Under the pieces are notes generated by a model. The model worked only from the letters and a program-made list of their open reading frames with translations, was not told the origin of the DNA and searched no databases. The position numbers were made by a program, and so were the translations under genes. 64,000 nucleotides of DNA from Plasmodiophora brassicae (lineage: Eukaryota > Endomyxa > Phytomyxea > Plasmodiophorida > Plasmodiophoridae). This document shows, one piece after another, positions 10,894 to 23,600 of the stretch (within the stretch, counting starts at the first letter, position 1; each line of letters starts with the position of its first letter). The stretch covers positions 62,001 to 126,000 of the forward strand of contig JASFAU010000006.1 of assembly GCA_039704465.1 (NCBI GenBank), given 5' to 3'.

Positions 10894-11463
10894 TTATTGG
10901 TGGATCTCGTCGAGGAACCTGTCGAGGTCGACCGTGTCCTGGTCGCGCAGCAGGTCGTCGACGATGACGGTGGAGCTGGCCGCCGAGATGGAGCTGGCGT
11001 TCAGGTCCGGGCGCTGCTCGGACGACAGCGATCGTCGGCGCGGGTGGTGCAGGGCGACCGCCGATTCCGACCGGATGATGGCGTTCGACATGCGATTGCG
11101 GATGGCCTCGACGGGCGGGAAACTCTCCCCGTCCTGCGCCAGGCGTCTTCGCGCGCCGCTGACAGGCGCGCCGACAACGTCCAGCATGTCGGGATCGGCG
11201 CTGGCGCTCAGTTGCAGGAACGCGTCGGCGGTCGGCGTCGACCCGGGCGGCGTGCACTTCATCGACGTGACGGCGGCGGCCCGCCCCGCTAGATGCTGCG
11301 CGATCAGCGCGTTGACGGCAACGAGGACCTGGTCGGACGTGAGCGGCAGGTGGCCGTTGGGGACGGCGGCCTGCAGGGCGGCGGCACAGTCCCACAGGCC
11401 CCGGGATTCGCACCACTGCGCCACCAGACGCGCCGCACACTGGTCCGCCTCCCCGTCCAGCAT
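10894..11463 (-). CDS. Hypothetical protein, possible LisH motif
   Basis: Intronless ORF of 189 residues. Near the N-terminus, LVAQWCESRGLWDCAAALQ has the hydrophobic spacing of a LisH dimerisation motif. The rest is Ser/Ala/Asp-rich, with a conserved-looking acidic end (DTVDLDRFLDEIHQ). No other domain is recognised. The sharp coding character and clean ATG/stop favour a real gene, but the function is unknown. Confidence 0.5.
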   Translation of the reverse strand: MLDGEADQCAARLVAQWCESRGLWDCAAALQAAVPNGHLPLTSDQVLVAVNALIAQHLAGRAAAVTSMKCTPPGSTPTADAFLQLSASADPDMLDVVGAPVSGARRRLAQDGESFPPVEAIRNRMSNAIIRSESAVALHHPRRRSLSSEQRPDLNASSISAASSTVIVDDLLRDQDTVDLDRFLDEIHQ

Positions 11464-12053
11464 CGCCCCGCCACGTCAGCGATTCCCCGAACGCACGTCT
11501 GTATTCGCCCGGGGACAACAACAACCACCACGCGGCCGTCAGGGGGACCCGTCGCCTGCACTGCGACCTGCTGCACCACACACCACCAACCACCACGGCG
11601 CGCACTCAAAATAGGATCACCTGCTGCGCTCGACGACGACAACGCCACGTTCCGGCAGACACGGCTGCTGCGTCGACAACGCGCCCAGTAGTCCCCCGTG
11701 GGGTGATGGCGGGATATGCCGCCGCCGTCAACGCGCGCCGCCAGTGACAGTTACACCGAGGGCCGAGCCGCCCCCGACAATGGGCCGTCACGCGCGGCAG
11801 TCGCGACACCCCGAAAAACGTTGCGCGCGCGGCATTCGGCTCGTCCTGCGCCCCCGGCGGACACGGGACGCGTGTCACGTATAGTCGGCCCACTGGCGAC
11901 GTCGTCGTCGACCGTCTGCTGAACCGTAACACCACGGAGGGGGCATCGATCCATACACGCGCTTCGTGGCGTTCACGCGGGAGGCGCTCGTTCAAAACGT
12001 GTCCCCGTTGATTCGCGGTTGCGCGTCGGAAGCGCGACGCGCGCCCCCAGGCA
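11464..12053. other. Divergent intergenic region, about 590 bp
   Basis: Between divergent genes. A 165-residue minus-strand frame runs through it but lacks any recognisable protein pattern. I see nothing else. Confidence 0.35.
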
Positions 12054-12960
12054 ATGTTGGCCCCGGACGTGGGCGGCGGCGTCGTCGTTCCGCTCGTCGC
12101 CATTGCTGGCGTCCTGGTCGTCCTCTACGTCGTCGTCACCTGGAACGCCAGGGTTGCGCAGGACGATGCGCCCGTTGCCGCCGGTGCCGTCGACCCCATC
12201 CAGCTGCGCCGCAAGGCCGTGCACATTTGCATCGGTAACGCGCGCGCACGACGATACCCGTTCTGGGTCGGGCCCCGTGATTTAGGCGTGTGCCCGCCTG
12301 CCCAGGAATGTCGTTCGCCATCATTGGCCAGTACGTTCTGACTGCGGCGGAAGCCGTTGCGGCAATGACCACCTCGGTCGCCATCTTTTACGCCCTGCAT
12401 CGGTGGCGCCGGTCGGATCCCAAATTCAACGACACGTTCAACAGGTTGTTCGCGCCCGTCCTTCGACCGCGTGAGCTCCATGACCTACCCAGCGCCTTCC
12501 ACATGATGGTCGGTGTCGACCTGGTTCTCCTGCTGTTCCCGAAGCCGTATGCCATCCTGGTACCGACGTCGCGCATCGTTGCTCGCGTGTCGCTGAGCAG
12601 CATAACCTCCAGGCGACCCTGCTGGTAACGATCGGTGACCCGTGCGCGTCCTTCTTCGGCGTCAGGCTTGCAACGCCGTCGTCGTTCCGCTTCGCGAACG
12701 GCAAGACGCTGATCGGCGTGACCGCCAATGCCGCCGCGTCGTTCATTGTGACGACGACGTACCTGTCCGTCGTCGTTGGGGACCGCGACCCCGTATCGGT
12801 CATCTCGCAGGGCGTCGTCGGAGGCGTATCGTCCGCGATAGCTGAGCTATGCGAGATCGACGGCCTGGACGACAACCTGGCGATTCCGGTCGTCAGCGCT
12901 GGCGCCCTGATGACCTGGCGAACCGTGGCGCCGTCCGGATGGGTCTCTGTATACCGATAA
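12054..12960 (+). CDS. CTP-dependent lipid kinase, DGK1/phytol/dolichol-kinase-like
   Basis: Exons 12054-12234, 12306-12559 and 12613-12960 give about 260 residues with several membrane helices. The conserved core of the CTP-dependent polyprenol/diacylglycerol kinase and CDP-DAG synthase-related family is visible: LRRKAVHICIG, then TIGDPCASFFG, GKTLIGVTANAAAS and, near the end, DGLDDNLAIPV. These enzymes phosphorylate diacylglycerol, phytol or dolichol in the ER or plastid. The substrate cannot be told from sequence. Both introns (71 and 53 nt) are placed by conserved frame. A short N-terminal TM helix starts right after Met. Confidence 0.72.
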
Positions 12961-13075
12961 CGACGTCGCGCCGAAGCGTTGAGTACACACGTATGCAATG
13001 GGGGCGCTGGATGGGTATTTGTATACTGCAACGACGTACGTACGACTATGCACATAATAGAACGCATGGTCGTAC

Positions 13076-16000
13076 TCACGCGGGACGACCGTCCGAAGGC
13101 GACGATTGCTGCTGGCGCGCATCAGCAGCGTCCGGCAAGGCGACGGCCAGCAATCGGGCGAGACGGTGCGTCGTGGAAATGTGCAACGGCGGTTCGCCAG
13201 GTTCGAACAGGGTCAGCGCCGCGGTCTGCTCCAGAACGGCCCTGAACGCGTCAAACACAAAGGCGGGCGTGACGCACGTCACGACCTGGTGGTTCGCCGG
13301 CGAGTGGACGACGTAGGCCTCCAGCGACATTTGCAAGGCGATGCCCATGCGCCCGTCGTAGATGTTGCCATGGACAATGGAGCGAGGCCCGCAGGCGGCA
13401 TCCATTGGCCAGTGCCGGTGCATGACGAAGCAGGCTTCCGACGGGTCGTCCACCTATACGGGCACACTGTTTCAGAACACATAGGCCCCCCAGATGCGTG
13501 GACAGGCGGGTACTGACCGGCTGAAGCGCAGGGCTGCCTGCGCACGACGCCAGGAACGCAGCGGACACAAGGAATCGTGTGTCAGCCGGCGCCGCGTCTT
13601 CAGCCGCAACGTCCCTCGCGATGATCGTCTCATCGCGCGGAGCGTCGTCACGCCCCCTCAGATCGCGCTCATTCAGGGATGTCCAGACGCCGCCCAACCG
13701 GGACGCTAGCAAGGACGCCCACAGCGACTGCTCATCAGCAGGCATCCGCGTGCCGTTCCTGCAGACGACGAGCGTCATGGCCCCCTGGTCCGTGCGCGAA
13801 TGAAGAAAGTCCAGGATGGGTCGTATGCATGCCGTCCAGAACGATTCGAGGCCACGAGCCAGCGTGGCGCCACGCGAGACGCTCGTCTGCAGGCGTTCAC
13901 CGCGCATATCGGTGGCACACCCGCACACGTATTCACCTGATGCATGCGCCACATGTGAGTCGGCCTCGAGCACGTTATGGCAGGACAGCATTGTCGTACC
14001 GACGACCGTGTACGCGACGTGCACGGCCAGCAAGGATCGTTGCTGCTGATCGTGCCCGGCAACGTGCCCGGGATACGGAATGTCGGACCTGGCATGGACG
14101 ACGAACGCGGGCTCGAGAGCGGTAAGACCGAGACCGTTCGACAGAAGCTGATCCGACTGCTGACCCCTGGCGTCGGCAGGTATGGCCGGGACGAAATGGC
14201 ACCGGGAGAACACGGAGAACGCCATCTGTCGCAGCGTGCTGCACCGGCCGTCCTCTACGAGGTCGTAGCGCTCATGGATGACCCCACGAGGCACAACCTG
14301 TGCGATGACGTTCTTCCTTCTGGACGAGGAGTCCCAGGTCGGTGACCCGAACGCCAGGCGCAGGCGGTTGACCACAGACGAAAACCAAGGCAATGACGAC
14401 AGGAGACCGTCATCCTTGTCGATGACCAAATACAGGACGACGATGCTGGTTTCCGTCGACGACAGTTTAGCACGCAGCGCTGGAGAGCCTGTAGACCGAC
14501 GCAGATGAGGCGTGGACGAACACCAGAGAGCCCAGCATCATCGGCATACCGATCTGGTCCATAACGAACTCGTAGTACTGTCGAGCCGACCCGCCGTGGA
14601 ACAGCGTCGGCATGGACATGAAGTCGTCGATGCATTTGATGGCGCTGTGCCGTCCAAGCATGCACGTCTACGGTAGGCATCAGGGGTCAGCAACCAGAAC
14701 CAGGAACGTGCGACAGAGCCAGTCGCACCTCATACATGACACTAAGGGCTTCGAAAAACGGCTGGTACAGGGACGACTGTTCGGATCTGGACGCGGTCAT
14801 GTCGGGCACGACAACGTACGAGATGTCGGCTCTGGACTTGAACGGTTCCAGACAGGCTTCGTCCCAGAATGCAATCGCAGAAGGCGACAGTGTCCGGATA
14901 TCGCCATCGAACCCGGTGAGGACCTCGCAGTCCTCAATCGTGACGCGTTCAATGGACGAGAGCTGGTTCGGGTGCACGGCCGAATCCGATCCCAGGCTCA
15001 TCACTGGAACGGGTTCCGCTTCCAAACGCCAATCCGGCAGCGATATCGACGCGAGAGCCAGGCAGCGCTGTCGTAGGAATCGCTGCGACAGATGCTGGCG
15101 AAACCGACCCTGCCTGGGAACGCTCTCCGCCGTATAGCCGAGCACGATCCGACAGAAGAAGGGATCGTGGACATGCTGTTGGAGAAGCACGAGCAGCGCC
15201 GGTAGCGCCGCTGCCAGTTCGAACTCGTCGTGCGGATCGCTTTCATCAATCATATCACTATCGTCCTACATGACAACGTTAGCAACGGCGCCCTCGATGC
15301 AGATGTCGACTTGCCCACATTAGACTGCTCAGACGACGATCCGCCGCCAGCCTCGCCTTCATCGGGCACCGGCGCCCGAACGTCGTCAATGTCCATCTTG
15401 ACAGGCGATGGCGTGCAGTCGGCGTACTCCCGCTCGCGAACGTACCGTATGCGATGCGGTACGAACCGGGCCATGTACTTTGGGATTTTGACAGACGCCA
15501 CCTGGTCAGGCAATGTAATCCCGCCGTAGGCCGGGGATCGCTTACGGAACAGGAACGCACTGGAAACGTGCCTGGAGGCGATCTTTGGTCGCGGTGGCCC
15601 TGGCGATATGGGACGCGCTCCTGGGCCAGGAGACGTCAGCGCAGCAGCCGACCCTGATCTGGCCGTCGTGGAGGCGTGTCCGGCGGGTGTTGCCACATTC
15701 CCCGCAGACGGTGATGACGATAGTGACGTCGACGACCCGGACGGCGCGAGCAGCTGACTGGTGCATTCCAATAGGTCGTGCAGGGAACTGGGCGTCCGTT
15801 CAGGCGGCTCAGGTGCCATGTGCGGTGCCACGACGTAGGCGCAGATGACATCCCCTGCGATAGGCCAGACGCCCCGTTACTTGGCACAAAAACCGAGGCG
15901 ACCCGAACGAATGACGAATACCGGAGATGAAGAACTGGATGGTGCAGGGCGGCCCCGTTCTTCGATGCAGGTCGATCTGGAGAGCATTGTTCAGCGCCAG

Positions 16001-16252
16001 GACAATCTCGTCGTTATCGGCCGGGTCGAATTCGCATGAGAGTGCCATGCCTGGGTCGTGCGAGAACCGGACCAGTTTGGACATGGATTGATCCGGGGCG
16101 GCCAGGATCGGCCAGTCGTCCGGGACGGTCACTGCCTCGGCACCACCCTGCAGGATGCGGTGCAGCCAATCGGCATCCCTGACGTCCGGCGGCAGGTCAA
16201 CAACGTCGTAGGTGATGTCGGGCACGTGCGCCAGCCGATAGACGTTGGACAT
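13076..16252 (-). CDS. MED13: Mediator complex subunit 13
   Basis: A multi-exon minus-strand gene read from ATG 16252 to stop 13076. MED13 belongs to the CDK8 kinase module that controls Mediator's contact with RNA polymerase II. Recognisable family pieces, in order, are: the MSNVYRLAHVPDITYDV start; ALPALLVLLQQHV; FWDEACLEPFKSRADISYVV; FFEALSVMYEVRLALSHVPG; STLRQMAFSVFSRC; LLAVHVAYTVV; SFWTACIRPILDF with LVVCRNGTRMPADEQSLWA; and a C-terminal segment ending ALPDAADARQQQ. Exact introns were not all resolved, particularly around 15800-15900 and 14430-14690. The protein is about 900-950 residues, short for the family. It is likely expressed widely with RPB1, also in this window. Confidence 0.75.
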
Positions 16253-16657
16253 GGGCAGGGCGGCTCGCAATCGCGGCCCGCACTCCGCCTCCCAATTGTG
16301 CCTGCTGCCTGCAACGGCGGTTGCCACGGTGGCCGCACGATTATACCGCCCGTCGTTGAACGACCCGTCGCATGGGAACGATCGCGACAACGCTGGCACT
16401 ACGAATTGGACCTGGCTGTACCAGCACACGGAGCGTCGCACTGACAATGGCAGTCGTCTTGCTTGACGCATCGTTCGGTATACATGAATGCACCGTTATT
16501 GTTCGGCTTGTCGTCCCGGACAACGGTTACTTCGTTAGACGTTACCCACATAAGCGAATGTTGCAATACCCAGGCATCCCTCAGTTTTAATCTGCAGCTA
16601 TGTACCTCACAGGCGCCGTTCCAGAAATAGACACCCCGGCTGCAGTCGAGTCTGGAC
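16253..16657. other. Divergent intergenic region, about 400 bp
   Basis: Between the MED13 start and the two-TM protein start. Long minus-strand frames cross it but splice into nothing recognisable. Presumed bidirectional promoter. Confidence 0.4.
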
Positions 16658-17721
16658 GTGACTGCGCCACTGCGGTCACGCAATTTCGGGATCAGCCCGT
16701 TGCTGTGCACTGCCGTGGTCGCCCTGCAACGTGCCATGTCGGTGTCGAAAGCCGCCGCATCGTTGTCGACCATCATAGTGGTCGTTATTGTTGCCTCTGT
16801 TGCGTTCTTCGTCGCCGCCAGGCCGAGGGAGACCCTGCATGACGCACTGTACAACTGCGCCGCTGCGCTCAAACCCGGTTCGAAACCAGAGTAGGGCTTC
16901 TACGTACGTTTGTGAGTGGGCTCCTCCTGTCTCTAAACGCGAATGTAACGTCAGTGGGAAGAATCCCATGTTTGATAAGTGGAGCGAGATCGCCATCAGT
17001 AAGATCAAGAATGGTGATTCGTTAAAAGAGTGCGACCCGGATGCGAAACGGTCGTCGCGATGCAAGTATCTCCCAGCGCTGACTGACTCTGACGTTTTCC
17101 TCTAGGTTCCTGCAATTACCGGTCTGCTCCCGCCCGCTCAATCTTGCCATTCGCCTCGCTGGGTACGTACGCAGATGTAAGCATTTGCTGTCCTGCTAAT
17201 TCGATTGTAAGGTCGCACTGTCCGACATTCGTCAAATGGAAACCCATCCTGGAGGAGATGATCAAAAGGGATGCACCTATGGGCCAGACTGCGCACTGGG
17301 CGACAGATTACGAGCCGCTTCACGACCTTGTATACTATGCCGGACGATGCAGGTGGGCAATGCAAGCCAGTGACGTTGCTGTGGCGCCCGCTGGTTTGTC
17401 TAACAGTCTAAGTTACGCAGGAAGAACAAAGCATACAAAGCATACCAGAAACGAATCGATGACGTCTTCCGCGAACTGTCGACAACGATGATCGTGTCCA
17501 AGAAGTCTCCTGTGGTGTTTCGCGCTGATGGACAAAAGGCGGAAAGAGCAGTCGATCTCGGCCGGCAGTATGGCTTGACGGTCCGGGTGCCGTACTCGTT
17601 GTCCGGCTTGATGCCAAGCAAAGGCATGCTGCGTGCCGCTGGCGTTGCTGCAGCTATTGTCGGAGGTGCCGTTATCATGGGACAACGCGATCAACCTGCG
17701 TCCCAGTCTGGAAATCGTTGA
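16658..17721 (+). CDS. Two-transmembrane protein of unknown function
   Basis: Five exons (16658-16890, 16955-17050, 17106-17162, 17212-17329, 17407-17721) join in frame to about 272 residues; ATG 16736 is an alternative start giving 246. An N-terminal hydrophobic helix (STIIVVVIVASVAFFVAA) and a C-terminal one (AAGVAAAIVGGAVIM) enclose a soluble core with WKPILEEMIKRDAP and the basic RRKNKAYKAYQKRIDDVF. All introns are 49-77 nt with good acceptors, and the core reads as conserved-looking protein, so I trust the gene. No family is recognised. Confidence 0.65.
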
Positions 17722-17912
17722 TATAAGGCGTTATTACATGCATCTAACTTTATCGCCTGTTATCATCGTACATTTCGCAGCCTGTAGGATCATTCCTAGA
17801 CGGAGCATGGATCCTGGGCACTACACTTCTAATGAGAGAGTACCCAGCGACGATTCCATTTCGATTCAACAATACACATCCAGAGAGCAGTCGGGGCGTT
17901 GCGGGGGGAAAC

Positions 17913-20900
17913 ATGACCTTCGTGTCTTCTTCCCCGTTTGGCGATTACTGTCATTTTGGACCATCGTTTTGTTTGACGATTCTTGGTGCGCCCATTTTTT
18001 TGGGATTCCGCCACAGTTGGCCTTGGACTGTATTAGCCGTTGGCCTTCGGTCGGGTGGTCATCATCCCGCCCAGTTGATGGTCGGGTATGCGTCGACGTG
18101 GGCGGTCAAATCTCTAGCCAAGCATGGAACGGCGTTGGCAGCGCTGTCGTTACCGGGGTCGTTCATCGCGCACGTCGCCGAGCACGACGTCGACCTGATG
18201 TTTGCCGACGACGAAACGTGCGAACTGACGCCTGTCCAACGACTCTACATGCCTGCCGTCATACTGGACGCTTGCGTCGTTCCGCCCGCTTCGGTTGCCC
18301 TTCTGACGCACACACATCTGACATTGTTTACGCTGGATTCCGCCGGTCGTGTCCTCGCTCAGCGCAACGACCCTGTCGCCTTGCCTTATGCAGGCACCTC
18401 GCAATACGCGAAACCGACTCGCCTCATGCAGTCCAATCACGACGGCTCCTTGATCGCTATTGCGTCATTGGAATCATTGCTCTGGTTCTTCTCGTGTCGA
18501 GGCCCGCCCTTCCTCGTTCGCCTCCCTGGCATACCCATGGCGGTGTCATTCACGACGCCTGACGTTCTCATCGCTCTTGTCGCCGTCCCTGATGTAAACT
18601 GCTGCCGTGCTGTCGTTGTCGATTGCGGCACGTCTGATGTCCGCGTTCGAACTCACTCACATTGCTTCATGGGAGACGTCCTCGCGTGTCTGCCCCTGCC
18701 TGCGCGTCCATCCGTCGTTGCCGTCATCGACGAGGTCAAGGTTGTCCTATTCGACACGGTACAGGGCACGCCTTTGTCGTTATTTCACATGCCACGGTGG
18801 GCAACCGGTGGCGCCGAGCATCGTGTTGCCGGGCCATCACCGATCGTGTGTGCAGTGTCGTCGCGGCCCGTTGGCGGCGACCATCTTGTGGTCTCGACCG
18901 AATCCGGTCTGTTGTACGCCATACGTGTCGACGACGACGAAGTTGACCTAGTTCGCCTGGGTGTGGCCTGTCCGACCCGCTCCATTGCATGGTATTCCTT
19001 GCCAAGAGCAAAACTGCCCGGCGTCGTCACGACAAATGCAACGGCACGTGTCGACGTTCTGTACGTCCCGGGCGATGGCTGTAACGGGATGTCTGTTGCT
19101 GTTCTGGACTGGTCCGCCACCGATTGTCTCGTCCGCCTGGGATGCCAGCACCCTTGCCTGTCACCCATCACCGACCATGCAATGATAACGCCTGACTGCA
19201 TTGCGGTGGCCAGTAAACTAGGCAAACACGGGGGCGTTGCTATTGCTGGCTGTGGCATTGGTCATCGCGACTGCACTGAACGAGCCGTTGCGCTCGGGGA
19301 CGACCATGAGCGCCTTATTGGACTGCGGCGTATCTGGACGCTTGAACAAGCTGACCAGCCAGTGAAGACGCACCGTCCGAACGATACACCCTGCCTGGTC
19401 GTCTGCGCATTCATGCAATCAACCCGTGTTCTCGTGGTTGATCCAGAACCGTCGCCAATACGCATTGAGGATGCCACTGAACACTGGCCGGTCGCCCAGG
19501 ATACGGACACGCTTGATATTGCGTTTGTCGCCGATGGCCGGCTCATTCAGGTATGGTTGTGATGGCCTATCAGTACTGGCCTGTCGCGAGCGCTAACATG
19601 CGGTGTCGTTCCTGGTAGGTCCACCAGAAAGGTATCCGGATAATCACTGCGGACAGGACTGTGCACGACTGGGCTTCGCCATCGCCGATCGTATCTGCGT
19701 CCGTCGCCCCATCTGGGCTCCTGGCACTTGCCGATTACAACTGTGTCGCGCTGGCGACAGTCAACGACTGCAATGACCAGCCTGTTCGAGTCATTGGCTC
19801 TGTGATTGCGACAAAGTCGGTGGTCACGACGCTCCAGCTGCTCGACGGTTCTCAGGCTCAAGGTCAACCGGGTCGGATGTGCTCGGCAGCGGTTTCGGGC
19901 TCCTATGGGGCTTCTCCTCTGATTGTAACCGGATGCAGCGACGGGTCGATTGGGCTTTGCCTGGCTGAAGGCGACGGCAAGGGTGGCTTTGCCATTCGGC
20001 CAGTCGTCACCCTTTGCGGTCCCGCTAATCGCTCGTCGTCACCTGAGATCGGCATTGAATCTGTGTGCGTCATGGAGTCGGACCGACACCAGCGGCTCAG
20101 TGTTGTCGCTGGGCTTCGAGATGGCACCCTTGTCAGGTATACCCTAAAGGAACATTTGACGACGCTTCGCGAAGGCCAAGGGGCCGATGCACTCTACGAT
20201 GTACACGTGATTCCCTTCGGCTGCGCGCCGGTTCGCCTCGTATGGCTTGGTCCGGACGCTGTGATGGCTCTCAGCGACACCGTTGCGATGCTAAAGGCGG
20301 GATCTGGTACGAACGTTACGTTTGGAAAACTGTCCCGAACTCCTGGTGACCCTAGCGTCGTCAACGTCACCTGCGCCGCTCGCTTCGACCAACGACGCGT
20401 CGTCGTCGCTACTGACACTGGAATACGTGTAATACAGGTACGCATTTGGAATGGTGCTTGCCGCCTGGAATGTGCTCGCTGTGACACTCTGTTCGTGCCA
20501 GGTTGCTGCGTATCCGCCTGGATGGGCGCCGGGTTTCGCCGTCGCCACCCTTCCAGGTTTAGGATGTTGGTTTGCGCTTACTGTTCAACCCTGCTTATGA
20601 CGTCGTCGTGTAGATGAGGTCCCGCTGCAAAGTACCCCGCGTCGGATCCTGCACCACGCGTCATCCGGTTACCTTGTCGTTTCTTGTTCCGACCTCGTCG
20701 ATGGGGTCAAGCGCTCCTCGCTCTATCTTGTCGACGTTGAAAGGTCGACGAAGATATCGTTCGGCTCGTTTGAAGCGATGGAGACCGTTCAAGCGCTCAT
20801 CGTGTGGCCGACAACGACCTTCGGAGACCTTCTTGTTGTTGGTTCGGCCTGCACGTCCGCCGTACGAGGTGGCCCTGGCAGAATACGATGCTATTCAATC

Positions 20901-21689
20901 ATCGTCACGGATCGTGACGGCGACGATAGCGCTGACAGCGGCATCCTGCGATCGGGCTGTGCTCCGATCCGGCTCGTGCTCGAAGCGTCCATGCCTGCTG
21001 GGCCGTGCTTGGCGTTGTCGACGATCGATTCCAAACTGATCGCGACGGCCGGCCCACAGCTGCACATTCTCGACATTGTTGACAGCGCTCTGCATTCCAT
21101 GTGTCATTATGCATCGCGCGACATGATCCTCCACGTCGACTGCCTCGGGCTGAACCTGGCCATTTGCGATGAGCGCGTCGGCCTCCAAATACTGTGCTGC
21201 GACCCTGATCACAATCGACTCCGAGTCGTCAGCTCTGACCCGGCCCCTCGATTGACCGCTCGTGCGGCTTTCGTCGACGGCAACACCTGTTTGGCGTCCG
21301 ACAAGTTCGGCGCCGTATTCGTCGTCACCAATCGCCTGCCGGATGATGTCCAGCGGCCAGCCTCGTCGTTGATCACGGTGGCGACATTCGATCTTGGCGA
21401 GACCGTGTCCAAGATCACTAGACGGGGCGACGGCTTCATTCTGTCGACGCTATCGGGATCGCTGTTCGCTGTCGGAAGCATCAGCGACAGTGATGGTGAA
21501 CTGATGCAGCGTATGCAGTCTCAACTATTGCCTCCCGTTCGATCAACGCGCGTCGTCGATTTAGACATCATCCGGGCGTTCCTCGAGGGGTCCTTGGCGT
21601 CCCGGTGCGACCTGCTCAAGGACGGTCCAGCATCTGCCATGGACGCGTACCTTGCTTTAGAGCGTGTCGAACGGCAACTGATCCGATAA
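17913..21689 (+). CDS. SF3B3: Splicing factor 3B subunit 3 (DDB1/CPSF-A family)
   Basis: Exons 17913-19550, 19619-20437, 20502-20556 and 20614-21689 give about 1195 residues, close to SF3B3 (about 1217). The protein is a three-propeller scaffold of the U2 snRNP SF3b complex. Best diagnostic matches are KGIRIITADRTVHDW after the first intron, PLQSTPRRILHHASSGYLVV, and LASDKFGAVFVVTNRLP in the CPSF-A domain, which mirror SF3B3 rather than DDB1 or CPSF160. The N-terminal quarter is divergent, so the start is uncertain: an in-frame ATG at 17832 would add 27 residues, and a small upstream exon is possible. Its presence fits an intron-rich genome. Confidence 0.82.
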
Positions 21690-22164
21690 TGTTCGATTCT
21701 GTATTATCCCATACACATACTACTAACAACCTCTCTAGCACCACGATAAATGCTGACGTCTACAAGCACCCAACAGACGTCCGTTGGGCGTTCCCCAGGC
21801 TTCGGTGAAGGTCGGGTCCCACCCGTCTCGTGCCGCCAGTATATGGCACATAGCATTCTACAGATGGCCGATAGGAAGCGAAGACAGTCGAGTTGCTTGC
21901 CCAATGATGCTGATTGCGGTATTCCTGCGTATCGGGCGTGGCCAGGCGCCGCGTGACATCCAGCGGCCGATGCCAGCCCGATCGCATTGGCCAGGTGAAC
22001 CTATTCTACGACATTCATCGAATGTCCTTTTCCGAGCCAATACGCGGCGTGACACATCAATGTGACCTTTCAGTTGTCAAACAAGGTCGGCTACGCTGGG
22101 CAGCAGCTGTTTGACAAAGATGTTTCGGTGAAGGGTGTGGACGCCAGACGCCAATATACTCATT
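21690..22164. other. Convergent intergenic region, about 475 bp
   Basis: Spacer between SF3B3 and the minus-strand glutaredoxin-like gene. Nothing recognised. Confidence 0.4.
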
Positions 22165-22691
22165 TCAGACCAATGGGGTCCGTTCCGTACTGGTCGAGCG
22201 GAATGACGACATCGTGTCAACCTCGCTGAGCATCGTCGACAGCTTGCCCGCTTTGTGCAACTCGCGTACAGCGTCCAGACCTCCAACGCACAAACTAGCA
22301 AACTGAATGAGTACAGCGCTGAAATGAGGACGACGACGCAAGTACCCTCCAATGAACACGGACGGCATCCGGTCCCGCGTGTACTCTTCCAGGGCCTCAC
22401 TCAGGTCGTCACCGTCTTTCCTTTCGCGGAAATCGATCCAGACCGGCACGCTGCCCACGAGCGCCTCCTCCAGGATGGCCTTGATCTGCCAGCATGCCCC
22501 AAGGATCAGTAGCAGCTGCAGGGGCGGACGCACGCCAACCATACCTCATCAATGTCGTCACTGGCCCCGTTGTGGAAGATGCATAGCGGGTGCGTGCTGA
22601 TCAGGTGCTTCAGGTTCTGGCGCGCAGCCAGGCCCGGGTCGCCGCAGAACGACGGCGAGCGCCTCCTGCCGCCCAGGAACTCTTCCGACAT
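22165..22691 (-). CDS. Glutaredoxin-like protein lacking the CxxC/CGFS motif
   Basis: Exons 22691-22545, 22485-22346 and 22294-22165 join in frame to about 138 residues. The C-terminal half is plainly a glutaredoxin fold: IKAILEEA, a WIDF strand, LEEYTRD, the cis-Pro region MPSVFIGG and the GGLDAVRELHKAGKL end that binds glutathione. In the N-terminal strand-helix, where glutaredoxins have CPYC or CGFS, it reads PLCIFHNGASDDIDE and goes straight into the helix, so the redox cysteines are missing and the loop is shorter. A non-catalytic role, perhaps in binding, is inferred. If the first intron (59 nt) is misplaced, a single Cys could be restored. Confidence 0.72.
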
Positions 22692-22947
22692 TGCTGAACC
22701 GCGGCCGTCGACTTGTTGATGGCGCCGTCCCGCCACCGCACGTTTTTCCAACACTCTGCACCGATCCGATGCCGCACTGCGTTTAGGGCCCCTGCGTCGC
22801 CGCCGCACCGGCCCACTCGCCTAGGTATGTACGTAAGGGTACAGGTAGATAGCCAGGGTCGGGGGCGTATGGGCAGCAGTCGCACTGAGTGTATTCGTCC
22901 CCCGGTGTGCATGTTGATCGGCATCCGGAACCCACACAGCTGGAGGG

Positions 22948-23325
22948 TTACGTGGCGATCGCCAGGGTGACCATGGCCATGAACGACAGCGTGACGCCGG
23001 CCGAAGGAGAGGCGGCCGCCGCGCCCGATCTGGCTTGTGCAGCAGTGGGCTGTGTCGGCGCGGGCGTTGTCTCGGGCGGCACGGACGGGGGTGACGACGG
23101 CGCCGTAGCAGCGACGGTGGGCGGCGGAAGGATTAGCCCATCACCACGCGGCCACGCTGGACGGGCCTGGCGCGGGGGCATCGAGTTGACCTGACGGAAG
23201 AGCGGACCGCCACGCGGAAGCACCGGGTCCACCGACAGGCCGTCGCGCGGGCTCGCCTTGCGACCGCCATCGGCAGCACAGGCGGTGCTCAGGGCGACGA
23301 TGATGAACGCGAACGTGACGAACAT
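22948..23325 (-). CDS. Small secreted, probably GPI-anchored, Pro/Thr-rich protein
   Basis: 125-residue ORF with a signal peptide (MFVTFAFIIVALSTACA), a Pro/Thr/Ala-rich middle likely to be glycosylated, and a C-terminal hydrophobic tail (AGVTLSFMAMVTLAIAT) after small residues, the layout of a GPI-attachment signal. It is divergent from RPB1, with about 275 bp between the starts. No domain or cysteine pattern. Function unknown; a surface-coat or mucin-like role is a guess. Confidence 0.6.
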   Translation of the reverse strand: MFVTFAFIIVALSTACAADGGRKASPRDGLSVDPVLPRGGPLFRQVNSMPPRQARPAWPRGDGLILPPPTVAATAPSSPPSVPPETTPAPTQPTAAQARSGAAAASPSAGVTLSFMAMVTLAIAT

Positions 23326-23600
23326 GTTGACGACGCGGCGACGCTACTTTGCAGAGTGACGGATCCCCGACACTGACCCCGACTGTGCACCCGTACCTCC
23401 GAACGTATCGAGGCACGCGCCACGTCCCGCGCAAAGCACTACGTGACGCTGCGTTCGAATTGGTCGGCCAGCGCTAAGTGCAGCGGGGCGCCGACTGGGC
23501 AGCTGCATCACGCCGACGCAGCAATAAATGCGTGGCGGAGTGCGGCCCGATCACCCACAGCGTTGTTGGTCGGCGGATCGACGCGTCGCGCCCGGACGTC

